DNA of 41,000 bases, from contig CM022674.1 in assembly GCA_012295275.1 (NCBI GenBank), positions 8,024,760-8,065,759 of the forward strand, read 5' to 3'. The notes under the pieces were generated by a model. It was not told where the DNA came from, searched no databases, and worked only from the letters and a program-made list of their open reading frames with translations. Origin of the DNA: Chrysomallon squamiferum (lineage: Eukaryota; Mollusca; Gastropoda; Neomphalida; Peltospiridae). How positions within the stretch are numbered: the first letter of the stretch is position 1; every line of letters starts with the position of its first letter. Positions 25,098-41,000 of the stretch are shown here, in pieces. Position numbers and translations under genes: made by a program.

Positions 25098-25308
25098 ATT
25101 TATTAGGCCTGCTACTAAATTAATATTCATTAAAAAAAAAAAATAATAATAATAATAATAAATAAGTAAACAAAATAAATAAAAGTTTATAAAAAATAAA
25201 AAATATATCAATCATTTTCAGTCTAAATTAGCTTAGTAAAAGAAAAAATCCTTCATGTCTGTTTTTAAACTCACCTATTACAAAAAGAGAAAGTATAACG
25301 TTCTTCAT
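23927..25308 (-). CDS. Unrecognised small four-exon gene, 81 aa with hydrophobic N-terminus
   Basis: Predicted from splice structure, not homology. Exons: 25308-25275, 24849-24742, 24411-24341, 23959-23927. The reading frame joins without a break: ATAG/gtgagt, CCTG/gtaata and TCG/gtaata donors; CTACAG, TTTCAG and TTGCAG acceptors; phases 1, 1 and 0. The product starts MKNVILSLFVIDFVILLSW, continues IIEILRVKFFEEYVADTNIL and has a Ser-rich second half (NESSSLHSVLYSSSISL) ending LEASEAM. Residues 2-24 are hydrophobic, with one Asp at the exon 1/2 join and a Glu near the end, so this could be a signal peptide or a membrane anchor. A minus-strand AATAAA lies at 23836-23841, 86 nt past the stop. 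No dibasic cleavage sites or Cys are present, so it does not look like a classic neuropeptide or toxin. It could still be a chance ORF chain in a non-coding transcript; short exon lengths limit certainty. Confidence 0.5.
25028..25096. repeat. (AAAT)n-rich microsatellite
   Basis: Imperfect AAAT units in the first intron of the small minus-strand gene, followed by a short AAT tract near 25143-25162. Confidence 0.85.
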
Positions 25309-26739
25309 TTTAGCAAATGTGTTTTACTACTGAGAAAATCAACTAATTCATTTTACAAATAACTTTCAGCTTTTGAAACAAACGCAGCTGTATCGCTTCC
25401 TCGAAAGAACGATAGCGTTCTCTGTATGTATAGGAAATGACCTGTGATGTCGTTTATTTAACAAACACTGACTCGACAGTCGTACTGGGTCGGTTAGCGT
25501 GAACTATTGTTTATTTGTTAGTGTCTTCTTTCATTTTCTTACAGCAGTAATATTACTTGAAAACTAAATGCACTGAAAGTAATAGTAACATGGAAACAAA
25601 CAAACAACAACAAAAAACTAAAAGAGGAAAACAAAATTATAATATAAGGAAATTATTGTATATTGAATAGTATGAAAAAGGTATGGATGTGTGCGTGTGT
25701 GGGCGTGCGCATCTGTGTTTATGTGCTTGTGTAAGAGTTGTATGAGAACTCATGCGAAAACGTTTGAGTGTGTTGTGTGATTTATATATTATTATATTAT
25801 AAAACATTCTATTTTGGTTTTGGTTTCATTAAAATAGTTATTTATAACTAAACAAATATTCTGTAATAAAAATAAACTCACATTATACTCCTAGGCTGTC
25901 AGATAATAAATATTATGCTTTTATAATTAATGATTTTGGTCTGAATTCTGCAGTTCGAATATGACAGCAAACTGAATATTATGGATAAGTTTTATCTATT
26001 TTTCTTACTTACTTTCTTTTTCTTTCTTTCTTTCTTTTTAAAGTATAATTCTAATTGTGGCATGTGCTCATAGCAGAATATTTGCGTGAGATATTATAAA
26101 TCGGAAGATCAACATTTCTGCAGACCTTGTGTTGTTTTCAGTACCAGTCAGTTTTGGGCCACTTTTAGTTCAAAGGACATGGTATGTGATGTTCTGTCCG
26201 AGGAAACACAAAATGTATTTATTGTTTTGATAATCAAAAAAAAGAAACTGAATATTTCTCCTATCAGAACTTATCCAATTTTCTTTACTTTTCTAAACAA
26301 TATTTAATTTTTAAAAATTTTTTTTATTATTATTATTATTAATTAATAACCAAGTAAACGTAATTAATTTCATTTATTCTTCTCGTAATTAAAAACAGTT
26401 CTTCATGATGACAAATGATACAATAATTGTTTTAAAAAGTTCAGAACAGTCAGTTGCACTTTAAGAAAGGACATCTGTAACGAAATGTTTTCTCTGCCTG
26501 TCCACGTCCTAATTTTGGTGATTAGTTAGTTGCAAAGTCATTACAGTTAATTTTATCTTGAGCCTATAGCTTAGTATGTTTTAGAGATTAGTCAGTATAC
26601 TTGTCAGACTACACAAACAAAAGATAACTAAATAAAAATATTTTAATAGATAAGAGATGTCATCATGTAATATGTGATACAGCGCCAGCTAAACCAGTGT
26701 ATATAATCATAATTATATAATAATCGTAAAAAAACAAAA
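25309..26739. other. Divergent intergenic region between the small gene and the SLC17-like gene
   Basis: Contains the start regions of two genes pointing apart. Near the small gene the less AT-rich block 25380-25500 holds the hairpin-like palindrome AGAACGATAGCGTTCT (about 25407-25422) and, on the minus strand, a TATA-like TTAAATAAA near 25452-25461. Near the SLC17 start, GTATATAA lies at 26699-26706, only 34 nt before the ATG. No convincing exon was found in the middle; the 73-codon ORF at 26086-26307 has no recognisable content. Confidence 0.4.
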
Positions 26740-32666
<5,927 letters not shown>

Positions 32667-33649
32667 TTGGTTAGAAAATTCGTGAAACGCATGCTAATTA
32701 ATTTGATTGATGGAATGTATTCAGGTGACTTGCATGAAACAGTTTTGATTAATCCTAACTGACACTAAACGTTTGTGTGTAGAGTTAGCTTCTATTTCTT
32801 CTTATTATTAAAACCTTTTAATCGTCTTCCTTTTTAATTCACTCAACTTTTATTTTTCTCGTTTTCGTACTTTGTTTCTTTATTATTATTATTATTATAT
32901 TTATTATTATTATTAATTTATTAAGATTAAAAAAGAAACTTTTTTATATTGGATTTGTAAGAATTTGTTAGAAAAATAATGTTTTGAAGAATAGACATTT
33001 TTTTCAGATAGAATAACGACTTGAAATATATTTGTTTCACTAGAACAGTTTTAATTTATGTTATTGAAATAATATCAATATACTGGTGTTTGACAAGTAA
33101 CACAAATGCCATTTCTTACAACAACAACACAAGAAAAGAAAAGGTATCAGTAGTTCTTGAAACAAAATAATAAGCACATAAATTAGTTTCATGTCAAGTT
33201 CGTACGTTCAGATCCTCTGTGAAGCTTCAAAAAAAAAGAACGAAAAGTATCGCATAGCTATATCCATGACGATATCTCCATCGTCGATTTCAGTGACCAC
33301 TCGCAGTAGATGCTAAAAGAAAAAATTCAAAACTATTCTGTAATAATAATAATAATGATAATAATGATAATAACAATAATAATGATGATGATGATGACGA
33401 TAAATTAAAAAGAGAGACAAAAGAAGAAGAAAATGAACACTTAATTTGTAGCTTGTATTAAAATTTTATTTCATTATTTGATCTTAAATTGTCAGTATAT
33501 TGGATGTCTCTTGAGAGACAATTTGAACATGATGATTTTTCATGTTATCTACTCCTCTGTTATATAATATGAATATGCCTCTGTTACATAATATGAATAT
33601 GACAATCATTATTTTGTTGTTGTTGTACTTTAATTTTAATTAATTTTTG

Positions 33650-33727
33650 ACACGAGAGATAACTCCAGTCTTCAAATTTATACTATTAATTCTTAATAAG
33701 TTTAAAGACTGGCGTTATCTCCCGTGT
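33650..33727. repeat. Imperfect 27-bp inverted repeat upstream of ZMYND12
   Basis: The left arm (33650-33676, ACACGAGAGATAACTCCAGT plus seven more) and the right arm (33701-33727) are reverse complements at 24 of 27 positions, around a 24-nt AT-rich spacer. It could be a small MITE-like remnant or a cruciform-forming regulatory site. A related AGGGAGGTAATTC occurs alone near 20064. Confidence 0.8.
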
Positions 33728-33747
33728 TGTTCATGCGCAGTAGGTGT

Positions 33748-33767
33748 AGCAACCGTACTGTAAACAA
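33748..33767 (+). promoter_or_regulatory. Forkhead site and RFX-type half site in the ZMYND12 promoter
   Basis: AGCAAC (33748-33753) fits the RFX half-site RGYAAC, and TGTAAACAA (33759-33767) fits the forkhead core. Both lie about 110-130 nt before the start codon. Ciliary genes are commonly controlled by RFX and FOXJ1; use here is inferred. Confidence 0.4.
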
Positions 33768-33878
33768 TGAACTTTGAAATAACGTTTTGATACATTATCA
33801 TATTCTGTATATTCAAAATCAGTAACTCAACATTTACTGGGTTGAAATATTTCTTTTACATTTTAGTTATATTATAAA

Positions 33879-33988
33879 ATGACGTTAAATCCTCTAGCTA
33901 ATCCAAAAGGCGTAAAGTTATTATGCGAACTATGTCAAAAACCTGCATTCATTCAATGCACTCAGTGCCGAGTAACTTATTATTGGTA

Positions 33989-34036
<48 letters not shown>

Positions 34037-36397
34037 GTCATTTTCTTCTGGTTATCATTAACACCAACAAACGACAATTTGATATATCAAGTAATTCATT
34101 ATGATTATCGTTTTATCGAAAGCACGTAAACTAAAACTTCATGTTGAACTTTGTTTCTAATATAATTTTAGTGGTGTTGAACATCAGAAGGCCGACTGGT
34201 TGGGCATTCATGAAAAAATATGTCAAAGTTTGATTCCTCTAAGACAGGCCTTGAATTTTCTTCCCTCAGAAGAAGAAAGACAGAAAAGGGAAGATGAATT
34301 ATTGATGAAAAAGGTATTTAACTTTTTAAAAAGTAAATAAATAAATAAAAGTTGTCATTAAATCTTTATTATTATTTTTTTAATTTTGATTTGGTTTATA
34401 AAGAAAAGGTAAACTGAAGGTCAGACTATATATTTACAAGTTTATAGTTGCAGCATTTTGAGAACTGATTCAGATATGCAGTAATATGTTGTTTTCGCTC
34501 ACAAACTTTTATCTTTAGTAATTTGTCAGTTTATTGAACTAGAACATTTCATAAACAGAAAAATAAATAATCTATGGATACAGTGAACTTGTAATATAAA
34601 GAGTTTAATACAAAGAACTTATTAATTATATATTAATATAAAAATTCAACATAATCACTTGAATTAAAAGTATTTTGTTTTTTCTTGTGTAATATTATAA
34701 ATGATAGATAATTAATTTAGTATATTAATTAAAAATATATATATAACTAAATATGTACCCTTGTTTTCTGATTTTAAGCTACTACTGATTTTATATGTTA
34801 TAAATAAAAATAAAAATAAAACTAGATATTTCTTATTGGTTTGTGTCAGCCCATGTATAACAGATCTTACTGGTATGTGTCATCCATTATCCAGTAACAA
34901 ATTAAAATTCAACATGTCTGTTTCAGCGTCACATGATAGACTTGACAAGGACAACTGGACAAAAGTTGTTGTTTGAAGGAAAACATGAGCAGGCTGTCCC
35001 AGCAGCCATGCAGTCGTTACGATTTTCAATTGATGTCCACGGACTGACTAGCATCGAACTTGTTCCATCCTACCTCATCCTTGGTGAAGCCAGTATAGGT
35101 AAGTGTATTAACTAATTTAATAATAATAATAATGATAATAATGATAATAACAATGTTTTATTTTATGATGTGTTTTAGCAGTTTGTTAAAACTGTTCCTC
35201 TAGATGATTGATTATGTGATGTATGTGTGTGTGTGTTTACAGCCATTTTTTTTGGTTTAAAGTATCAGTTGTATATTTATGTAAAGTTATTTTTAAAAGC
35301 TTTTATTAAAAGTTTTATGTTACAGCTACGTCTACACATCATTAGATTTATCTGTTTTATATATATGCTGACTTTACTATATTAACATGAGATATTAACT
35401 TACTCTCTTGTAAATAAGACATTTATTATTAATTTAACTGAATTTATTTTGTTTTAGAATTAGGCAGACTGTCACAGATAAAGGAGGCTCTAACTGATCA
35501 TTCTTGGTGTTGTTCCTTTAGAATTTCAGATACAGGATAGCTAAACTAAACATAATAATCATTAGATATATGCTAATGTTACAGAATTAGCTGGATAAAT
35601 GAAGTTTTTCCCAGTGACATTGTTGTTTTTTGTTATTATTGTGTGTATTAATTTATTTGATCTGAGGACTAGGTAGACTGTCGCAAGCAGAGGAGTATTT
35701 GGCGCAGGCTCAGTGGACTGTACTGAAAACTCCCGAGTGTTCTAATGCAATCAAGTCCAAACTGTATCGTAACCTCGGACTGCTCTACGCTGCTAAAGCT
35801 GATTATGAAGAATCACTGAGACAGCTTGCTGATGATGTAAGTGCTTGATTAGTATACGGGCAGGATGATTAGGTCAGTGACAGGATTTGATTAGTGTAAT
35901 ACAGGGGAAACAATCTGACAGTATTTTTAATAATGTAATAAATAATTGTAGTGTTCTCTATCCCAGTTTAACCAGAATAAAATATCAAAATAATTCCAAC
36001 ATAACCATATAAATTTAAAAAGAGAAGTCTAATGAAAAGTAGGCGAAGAAGTTAGAATTTACCAGGAAAGTACTTGGTTGTTGTTATTTTATTTTATTTC
36101 AGATCTTAGAATTAAATAGCTTATTTAATATAAATAAGGAATTATTGTAGAAACAAAAAGTCATTTAATTTTGTTTTGGTTTTTACAGATTTACCATGCC
36201 TCTGAGGAGTTTGGAACTGATGACATACGCACATCAGGTGGTTATTTTCACATGGCAAATGTCTTCTTCAGGCAGGGTAAAATGGACATTGCAGATTCAC
36301 TGTACAGACAGGTATGTTAGTGTGTAGCCCTATAGCAATGTGTGGTGTACTTATGTCTGTGTATTTACTTGAGAAACGGACACTGTGATGTATATTT

Positions 36398-36444
<47 letters not shown>

Positions 36445-36957
36445 ACTCAGTATGTTTAAGTGGATGACTCACTGAGTGTGAGTAAGTGACTGAGTGAGTA
36501 ATCAACTGATTGATTGATAGTTCACAAATTGTATAGTGAATGTATTTAAGATATTGTGTATTCACTTAAATAGATATGTGTGTTTGTATGTTTACTTGAA
36601 GGACAGCTGTAATGTTAGACTAATACAGGTAACTGAAAATGTAAGTTAATTGGCTCAGTTGTTGAAAACATTTGTTCCTCATTTGTTCTGTCAGTGGGAG
36701 ACAAAGGCTTATGTTTATCTGCTTTGAACTGAAACACCTAGTCATCATTTACATTACTGCTGGAGCTGCAGTTTGACCTTGACCTCTGCCCACTGTTTTG
36801 TTTGTTTTTATACCTGCAGGTCACTGATATCTGGTACAGACATCTGCAGAGAATTGTCTTGTCAAGAACCAAAACTCCAGAGACACCAAAGGGTGTTGGC
36901 CCAGGAGCTGTAGAAATTGTGTTTGAAGAAGAAGATAGTTTAGGTAGATTTAGTATA

Positions 36958-36988
<31 letters not shown>

Positions 36989-37128
36989 TTCTTTTTAAAA
37001 ATGAAACAAATAATAGCTTTTTTTGCTTCTTTTAAAAAAATTATGTCAAACATTTTACTTTTTACAGATTGTTGGTGTTATTCTGATACAGAATAATATG
37101 TATGCATTTATCTGTGTGTGTGTGTGTG

Positions 37129-37187
<59 letters not shown>

Positions 37188-37905
37188 TTAAAAAGATAAG
37201 TGTACCAAAATTACTTTTGTTAAATTATCTTTTCTGTTACAAAATTCTGTCCCAACACCCCCCCCACAAAAACCCCAACTAAATAGAGATATTTATAACT
37301 ACTGCAGATGAAGCCCAGGAGGCCGAGGCTGTTCAAGTTCTGAATTCTATTTATGACATCAGAGAAAACCAGTCTAAAATAAACACTCAGGATCTGGCCA
37401 TTGTTTGTCACGCTTTAGCCATGCTGTACTTTGTACTGCAGGACATCACACGAGTAAGTCATTAATCTTACACATATACACAAATGCCCTTGTTGGTATA
37501 AATAATTTTGTACACACGTTATTGATTAGTTTGTTTTTGTGATCACTCTCCATTGAAATAATTATCAAGCAATTATTATAATTTCATTGTAACATCATTC
37601 GAAAAGTTTAAAAGAAAATGGCCTGTTAGTGTGACTTGTTGAGTGCAATGTTTTTGTATCCTGAGATTATCAGGAATATTTTAGCTAGCTGTTACGAATT
37701 CTTTGATCTTTATTTTTTGTATGGGAGGATGTATTATTTTTTTAAATAAACTGTTTTAGAACTGTTTCAACTGATATAACTATTGCTTTATCCACAGGCC
37801 AAAGAGTTTGGAAGGAAAGCTGTTGTGGCAAGTGATGGCAGTCCGGATAACAACTTTTCAAGAACAATTATTGAGTTTATGAAAATGTGTGAAAGAGTAA
37901 AATGA
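33879..37905 (+). CDS. ZMYND12: Zinc finger MYND domain-containing protein 12 (8 exons)
   Basis: Cilium and sperm-flagellum protein with an N-terminal MYND zinc finger and TPR-like helical repeats. Exons: 33879-33985, 34172-34313, 34927-35098, 35667-35836, 36189-36311, 36820-36943, 37308-37453, 37798-37905. Phases fit; total 1092 nt, 363 aa, against about 365 in human. The MYND finger spans residues 16-53 with all eight ligands: Cys16, 19, 27, 30, 36, His40, His49, Cys53, in the pattern YC-x3-HQ-x2-DW. Conserved blocks follow: LGRLSQAEEYLAQAQWTVLK, KLYRNLGLLYAAKADYEES, EEFGTDDIRTSGGYFHMANV and DEAQEAEAVQVLNSIYDIRE. The exon 4 start at 35667 was chosen because it restores IGLGRLSQ; using GTAGACTG eight bases on would drop two residues. 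A decayed copy of the exon 4 edge lies at 35458. Poly(A) signals: 38332-38337 and 39018-39023. Confidence 0.96.
33992..34036. repeat. (AAT)n tract next to the ZMYND12 exon 1 donor
   Basis: About 15 AAT units begin six bases after the GT of the exon 1 donor (33986). Confidence 0.95.
35458..35538 (+). pseudogene. Decayed copy of the ZMYND12 exon 4 start
   Basis: After a TTTTAG acceptor the sequence reads in the exon 4 phase as ELGRLSQIKEALTDHSW and reaches an in-frame TAG at 35536-35538, with no donor before it. Its first 30 nt align with exon 4 (AATTAGGCAGACTGTCACAG against GACTAGGTAGACTGTCGCAA). Exon 4 proper starts 209 nt later. The copy has a better pyrimidine tract than the real exon. Using it would truncate the protein after about 166 residues. 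Confidence 0.75.
36402..36440. repeat. (GA)n microsatellite
   Basis: About 19 GA units in ZMYND12 intron 5, followed by GTGA/TGAG-rich sequence to about 36510. Confidence 0.95.
37112..37182. repeat. (TG)n microsatellite
   Basis: TG units with one TTTT interruption at about 37129, in ZMYND12 intron 6. Confidence 0.95.
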
Positions 37906-40050
37906 ATAATTCCTGCTGATTACTTGCTTTCTATTTATTTATTTATTTATTTTTATTTATATTGTTATTATTATAGTTTTTTTCATTTTTTTTTTTGAGT
38001 TCTTTCAACAGCTTTCGAAGAAAACTACCACACAATTCACTGGCCTAAAGCACATTGCTGTTTCTGTTCACATCTGAAATTCCCGGTTTATTAATTAAAC
38101 ACAGAAACATTTGTTTTGTTAGTATCGATTGGCTGTACAGATAATTTCACTGTTTAACACAGGCATTACCTCGAAACAGTGATATGACTTCACTGGCAAA
38201 AAGGTACATCAGTATTCAGAAGTCTAGATTTGAATTTCTATAATATTAACATTCTTCTTTTTTATATATTGTTATCTAATATTTATTTTGCGTGTTTGTT
38301 CCTAAAATCACTAGGTCATAAAACTGCTACAAATAAAAGAAATTATTTTTTTTAAATATCTGCTTTCAAGTTTTTATTTTGTTTTGGGCGCTTGGAAATG
38401 AAGGATAAATTATTTTCAGGACTGTTCCTGTAGACTGATGCCTAATGTGATTACCTACCAGAAATATAGTATTTCTTAATGTCTTTTTTACGATAAATTA
38501 AGAGGAACTCTTTATATTTATTAACAAACAGCTGTATCTATGATGGGTGCTAAAAGGGATTGTGCACAAATGATTTTTGTCACAGAATGTTACATGATAA
38601 AGAAGGTCACTGGAAAAAGCTCAAAATAACTAATATAAATAAGTGGCCACTCTAATCAGATTTGATTGTATTTGTATGTAACAGTAGAAAACATCCACTC
38701 ATTGTTTTCCAGAGTTTGAAGTTAACAAAACAACAACTGTATACTCACAGTTGGTTAGTTTGTTTCTACTTAACCAACTAGTTTAATACTAGAACTAAAC
38801 AGTAATATAACACTTGTGTAGAGACATGCAGCATTGTATGAAAAAACCCAGTTAAAAACATCATCTGATGGGCTAATTGCATGACATTTGTGATTATTTA
38901 CTCTGCACTCAACTTTTTAACTTTCCATGTACAAAAATAATCATGAAAATGTAAACTTAAATCCTGTTTTTTTGGATTTGTTGTATTGTAACCTGAACTC
39001 TGATTACTGCAGTAACAAATAAACTTTCATTTAAAATATATACATATGTGAGTGTGTGGATGTGTGTTTTTTTTCAAGGACTGTGATAACTACTGATAAA
39101 ATTATAATATTTATATTTATTGTTCATCTGTTAAAAATGGAAAACAGATGCAGTACAAAACAGAATTAATCAAATAAATAACAAATACCATGCATAAATA
39201 AATTAGCAACATTTTGGTAATTCTAGATTTGTAGATATTGCAGTGCACAAACAGAACAACATACAGGGTTCAAAACAATTTTGTCAGTGTTATTTGTCTT
39301 ACATTGAAAGTGGTTACAAATTCTTTAAAACTGCTGGATAGGACATTTATTATGTTTATTCAGTGGTGATAAATACTGCAAAGAACAGTTGTATGATTTC
39401 TTTGTCATAAAGTAAAATTAATAACAAACTTGTGAAGATGACATTTTTTTTCAATATTTTTACAATCTGTTTTACAAAACTGATACAACAGCAAAAGGAA
39501 AATGATTTTCAGACATCCTCACAAGCCTGTATTTTATTGTTGTACTTCATTAATGTCAATGACTGATTTCATGAGAACAGATAAACTAATAATTTAAGCT
39601 GTGTGTGGGCACACTACAGATTCAGAATCACATTCCCAGTGAAAGAAACCACATTTACCACTGAATTTCATTTACTACTGAACACAAAAATTACAACTGT
39701 AAATAAATCTGTGTTGAAATAGCACTTTACTTCATTTTAAAAACAACTGGAAACCACTGCACTCACAGAACAATTAAATATTCAGGTAGACTAGTTAGTT
39801 TCTATTAATTTCAACCATGTCAGCTAATGATAGTGTAGATATTTAATTTATTAGGTCTGAAATAAATATAAAGTGTTGATACAAAACATACTGATAATAT
39901 CTTTCATGTAATAATATTAACAGGAAAACAAACAGTTGATTCAGAGATGAAGTTTACTAATTTCCCATCTGGGAATTTAAAAGTAATAATAACTTAAACA
40001 CCACACAGTATGAAAAAATATCCTATGAACTTTCCTATAAAATGATTATA
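37906..40050. other. Intergenic: convergent 3' ends of ZMYND12 and the ARF-like gene
   Basis: AT-rich sequence with no coding exon seen. The plus-strand AATAAA signals (38332, 39018) suit ZMYND12; the minus-strand gene needs a signal below 40051, and several TTTATT candidates exist (for example about 39345). The interval is probably mostly 3' UTR of the two genes. Confidence 0.45.
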
Positions 40051-40800
40051 TTACAATGGGTCTTGTCCTTCTTGATGATTTGTCCTCTGAAACAGACATT
40101 TTATTGCACTGTAAGCTCTTGAGCAGTAATCCATGCCATGTTCCAGAGATTCGTCTCTATCAGGACTTTCAGCTGAAGTATTTGACACAGGTAATACAAG
40201 AGCTTTCCTTGCCTGAACTGAACCTAGTTTACTAGCTAACCAGTCTAATGCATGATACAGTCCTTCACCACTGACAGCACTTATTGGCATAATATCTGAA
40301 ATAAAAGTATATGACAATAATTAGTATGCACCATCATCATCATCATTTGTACAGGTGCAAAAAGTGGAGGGGCACAGAAAAAGCAGAATTCATCTGAAAT
40401 CTAACATTTCTGACCAATCATGTATTATAAATATTAATTCCACATGACACAAAATGGAGGTACATAGAAAATAGGGAACGCCTGTTATTTATTACGAAGA
40501 CACAACAAACGAACACCTGTTATTGTTGTTATTGTTATTATTATTATTATTCGGAAACTTACTCCAAATATGTTTCAAGTTTTTAAGCCCGAGTTTATCA
40601 GTAATTTCTTCAACTGTCATGGTGTCTTCAAGATCCATTTTATTCGCAAGAAAGAGAAAAATTGCGTTTGACAGTTCCTCTGCTGCAACAGCTGGCTTGA
40701 TGACGTCATAGTTTAGCTCGTCTAAGCGCTCGTGATCTTTACTGTCTATCACAAAGACGACTGCATCAGCTCCCTTGTAATAGTGTCGGAATAGAGGGCG
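40051..40800 (-). CDS. ARF/ARL-family small GTPase, C-terminal part only
   Basis: Partial: two last exons, 40800-40563 and 40295-40051 (phase 1 join); 5' exons with the P-loop and switch regions lie beyond 41000. The 160 visible residues start RPLFRHYYKGADAVVFVIDS, just after where the WDxGGQ motif would be, then give the guanine-specificity motif ANKMDLED (NKxD) and PISAVSGEGL (the SAxxG-type motif) followed by ALDWLASKL, which ends a normal ARF fold. A tail of about 57 residues follows (GSVQARKALVLPVSNTSAES and on, ending EGQDPL), where ARF and most ARL proteins stop within about 10. ARF-like proteins regulate vesicle traffic, cilia or cytoskeleton; which subfamily this is cannot be told without the N-terminus. 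The intron between the exons starts with a strong GTAAGT. Confidence 0.88.
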
Positions 40801-41000
40801 CTGGGAAAAAAAATAAGAAAAAAAATAGACGTTTATTAGACTTGTTAACGTTCTGAAACCGAATAACTCAGCAGTTTGAAAACATTTGCATGCATCCAGT
40901 AATTTATTTTAATTTTCTTTCAAAAATATTTTTCATGAGAAACCCAAATATTAAATTATTGTTATTGTTGTTAGTATTGTTGTTGGTGTTGTTGTTATAT
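40801..41000 (-). other. Intron of the ARF-like gene running off the right edge
   Basis: Only AT-rich intron sequence and a TTG-rich stretch at 40960-41000; no further exon before the edge. Confidence 0.6.

Larger units (their letters stand above)
32667..33878. other. Intergenic: SLC17-like 3' end to ZMYND12 promoter
   Basis: An ATTAAA-type poly(A) signal at 32807-32812 could end the SLC17 transcript. A less AT-rich block at 33190-33312 has a minus-strand ORF with an acceptor but no partner exon (see findings). An ATA/GAT-rich repeat is at about 33341-33400. The inverted repeat at 33650-33727 and the forkhead/RFX-like sites at 33748-33767 belong to the ZMYND12 upstream region. Confidence 0.5.

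Noticed and set aside
26086-26307. 73-codon ORF upstream of the SLC17-like gene
   Set aside because: No recognisable motif, no in-phase splice partner, and it decays into Lys/Phe/Ile-rich sequence; compatible with chance.
35667-35676. ZMYND12 exon 4 starting at GTAGACTG after CTAG
   Set aside because: It is also in phase but drops two residues of the conserved IGLGRLSQ; the acceptor at 35665-35666 restores them.

Overview
The window is animal nuclear DNA: AT-rich, full of microsatellites, with every gene split by short (about 0.2-1.5 kb) GT-AG introns. The gene content includes an atypical protein kinase C with PB1, pseudosubstrate and C1 modules, a sialin-like SLC17 transporter and the ciliary protein ZMYND12. 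With the compact introns this suggests a bilaterian invertebrate, most likely a lophotrochozoan such as a mollusc. The species cannot be fixed from the sequence. I joined exons by hand from splice sites, reading-frame phase and similarity to proteins I know; no search was run.

Layout, left to right. (1) 275-7971, plus: a complete 13-exon 6-phosphogluconate dehydrogenase gene (484 aa). (2) 11088-22159, minus: an atypical PKC gene with 18 coding exons per transcript (570 aa), convergent with PGD; its likely promoter and 5' UTR exon are near 22.86-22.97 kb. (3) 23927-25308, minus: a small unrecognised four-exon gene (81 aa) with a hydrophobic N-terminus. (4) 26740-32666, plus: a complete 11-exon SLC17/sialin-like transporter gene (512 aa), divergent from gene 3. 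(5) 33879-37905, plus: a complete 8-exon ZMYND12 gene (363 aa). (6) 40051 to beyond the right edge, minus: the last two exons of an ARF/ARL small GTPase with a long C-terminal tail. The genes look like unrelated housekeeping, signalling, transport and cilium genes that happen to be neighbours, not a pathway cluster.

The most interesting signal is in the aPKC gene. It has two alternative 88-nt exons, 13470-13557 and 15055-15142, each encoding the whole activation segment (the PDK1-site Thr to the APE motif). They have the same length, the same phases and good splice sites. Including both would shift the frame, so they should be mutually exclusive. The same gene has a remodelled exon at 11745-11899, where the conserved PKERLGC segment is still in the DNA but out of frame and the HPFF region is missing, and a Glu-to-Val change in the hydrophobic motif.

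A second theme is duplicated splice-site edges: decayed partial copies of an exon start before PGD exon 9 and ZMYND12 exon 4, and a 32-bp minisatellite that repeats the 5' splice site of SLC17 exon 2 about a dozen times. No rRNA, tRNA, CRISPR array, operon or clear intact transposon was seen.
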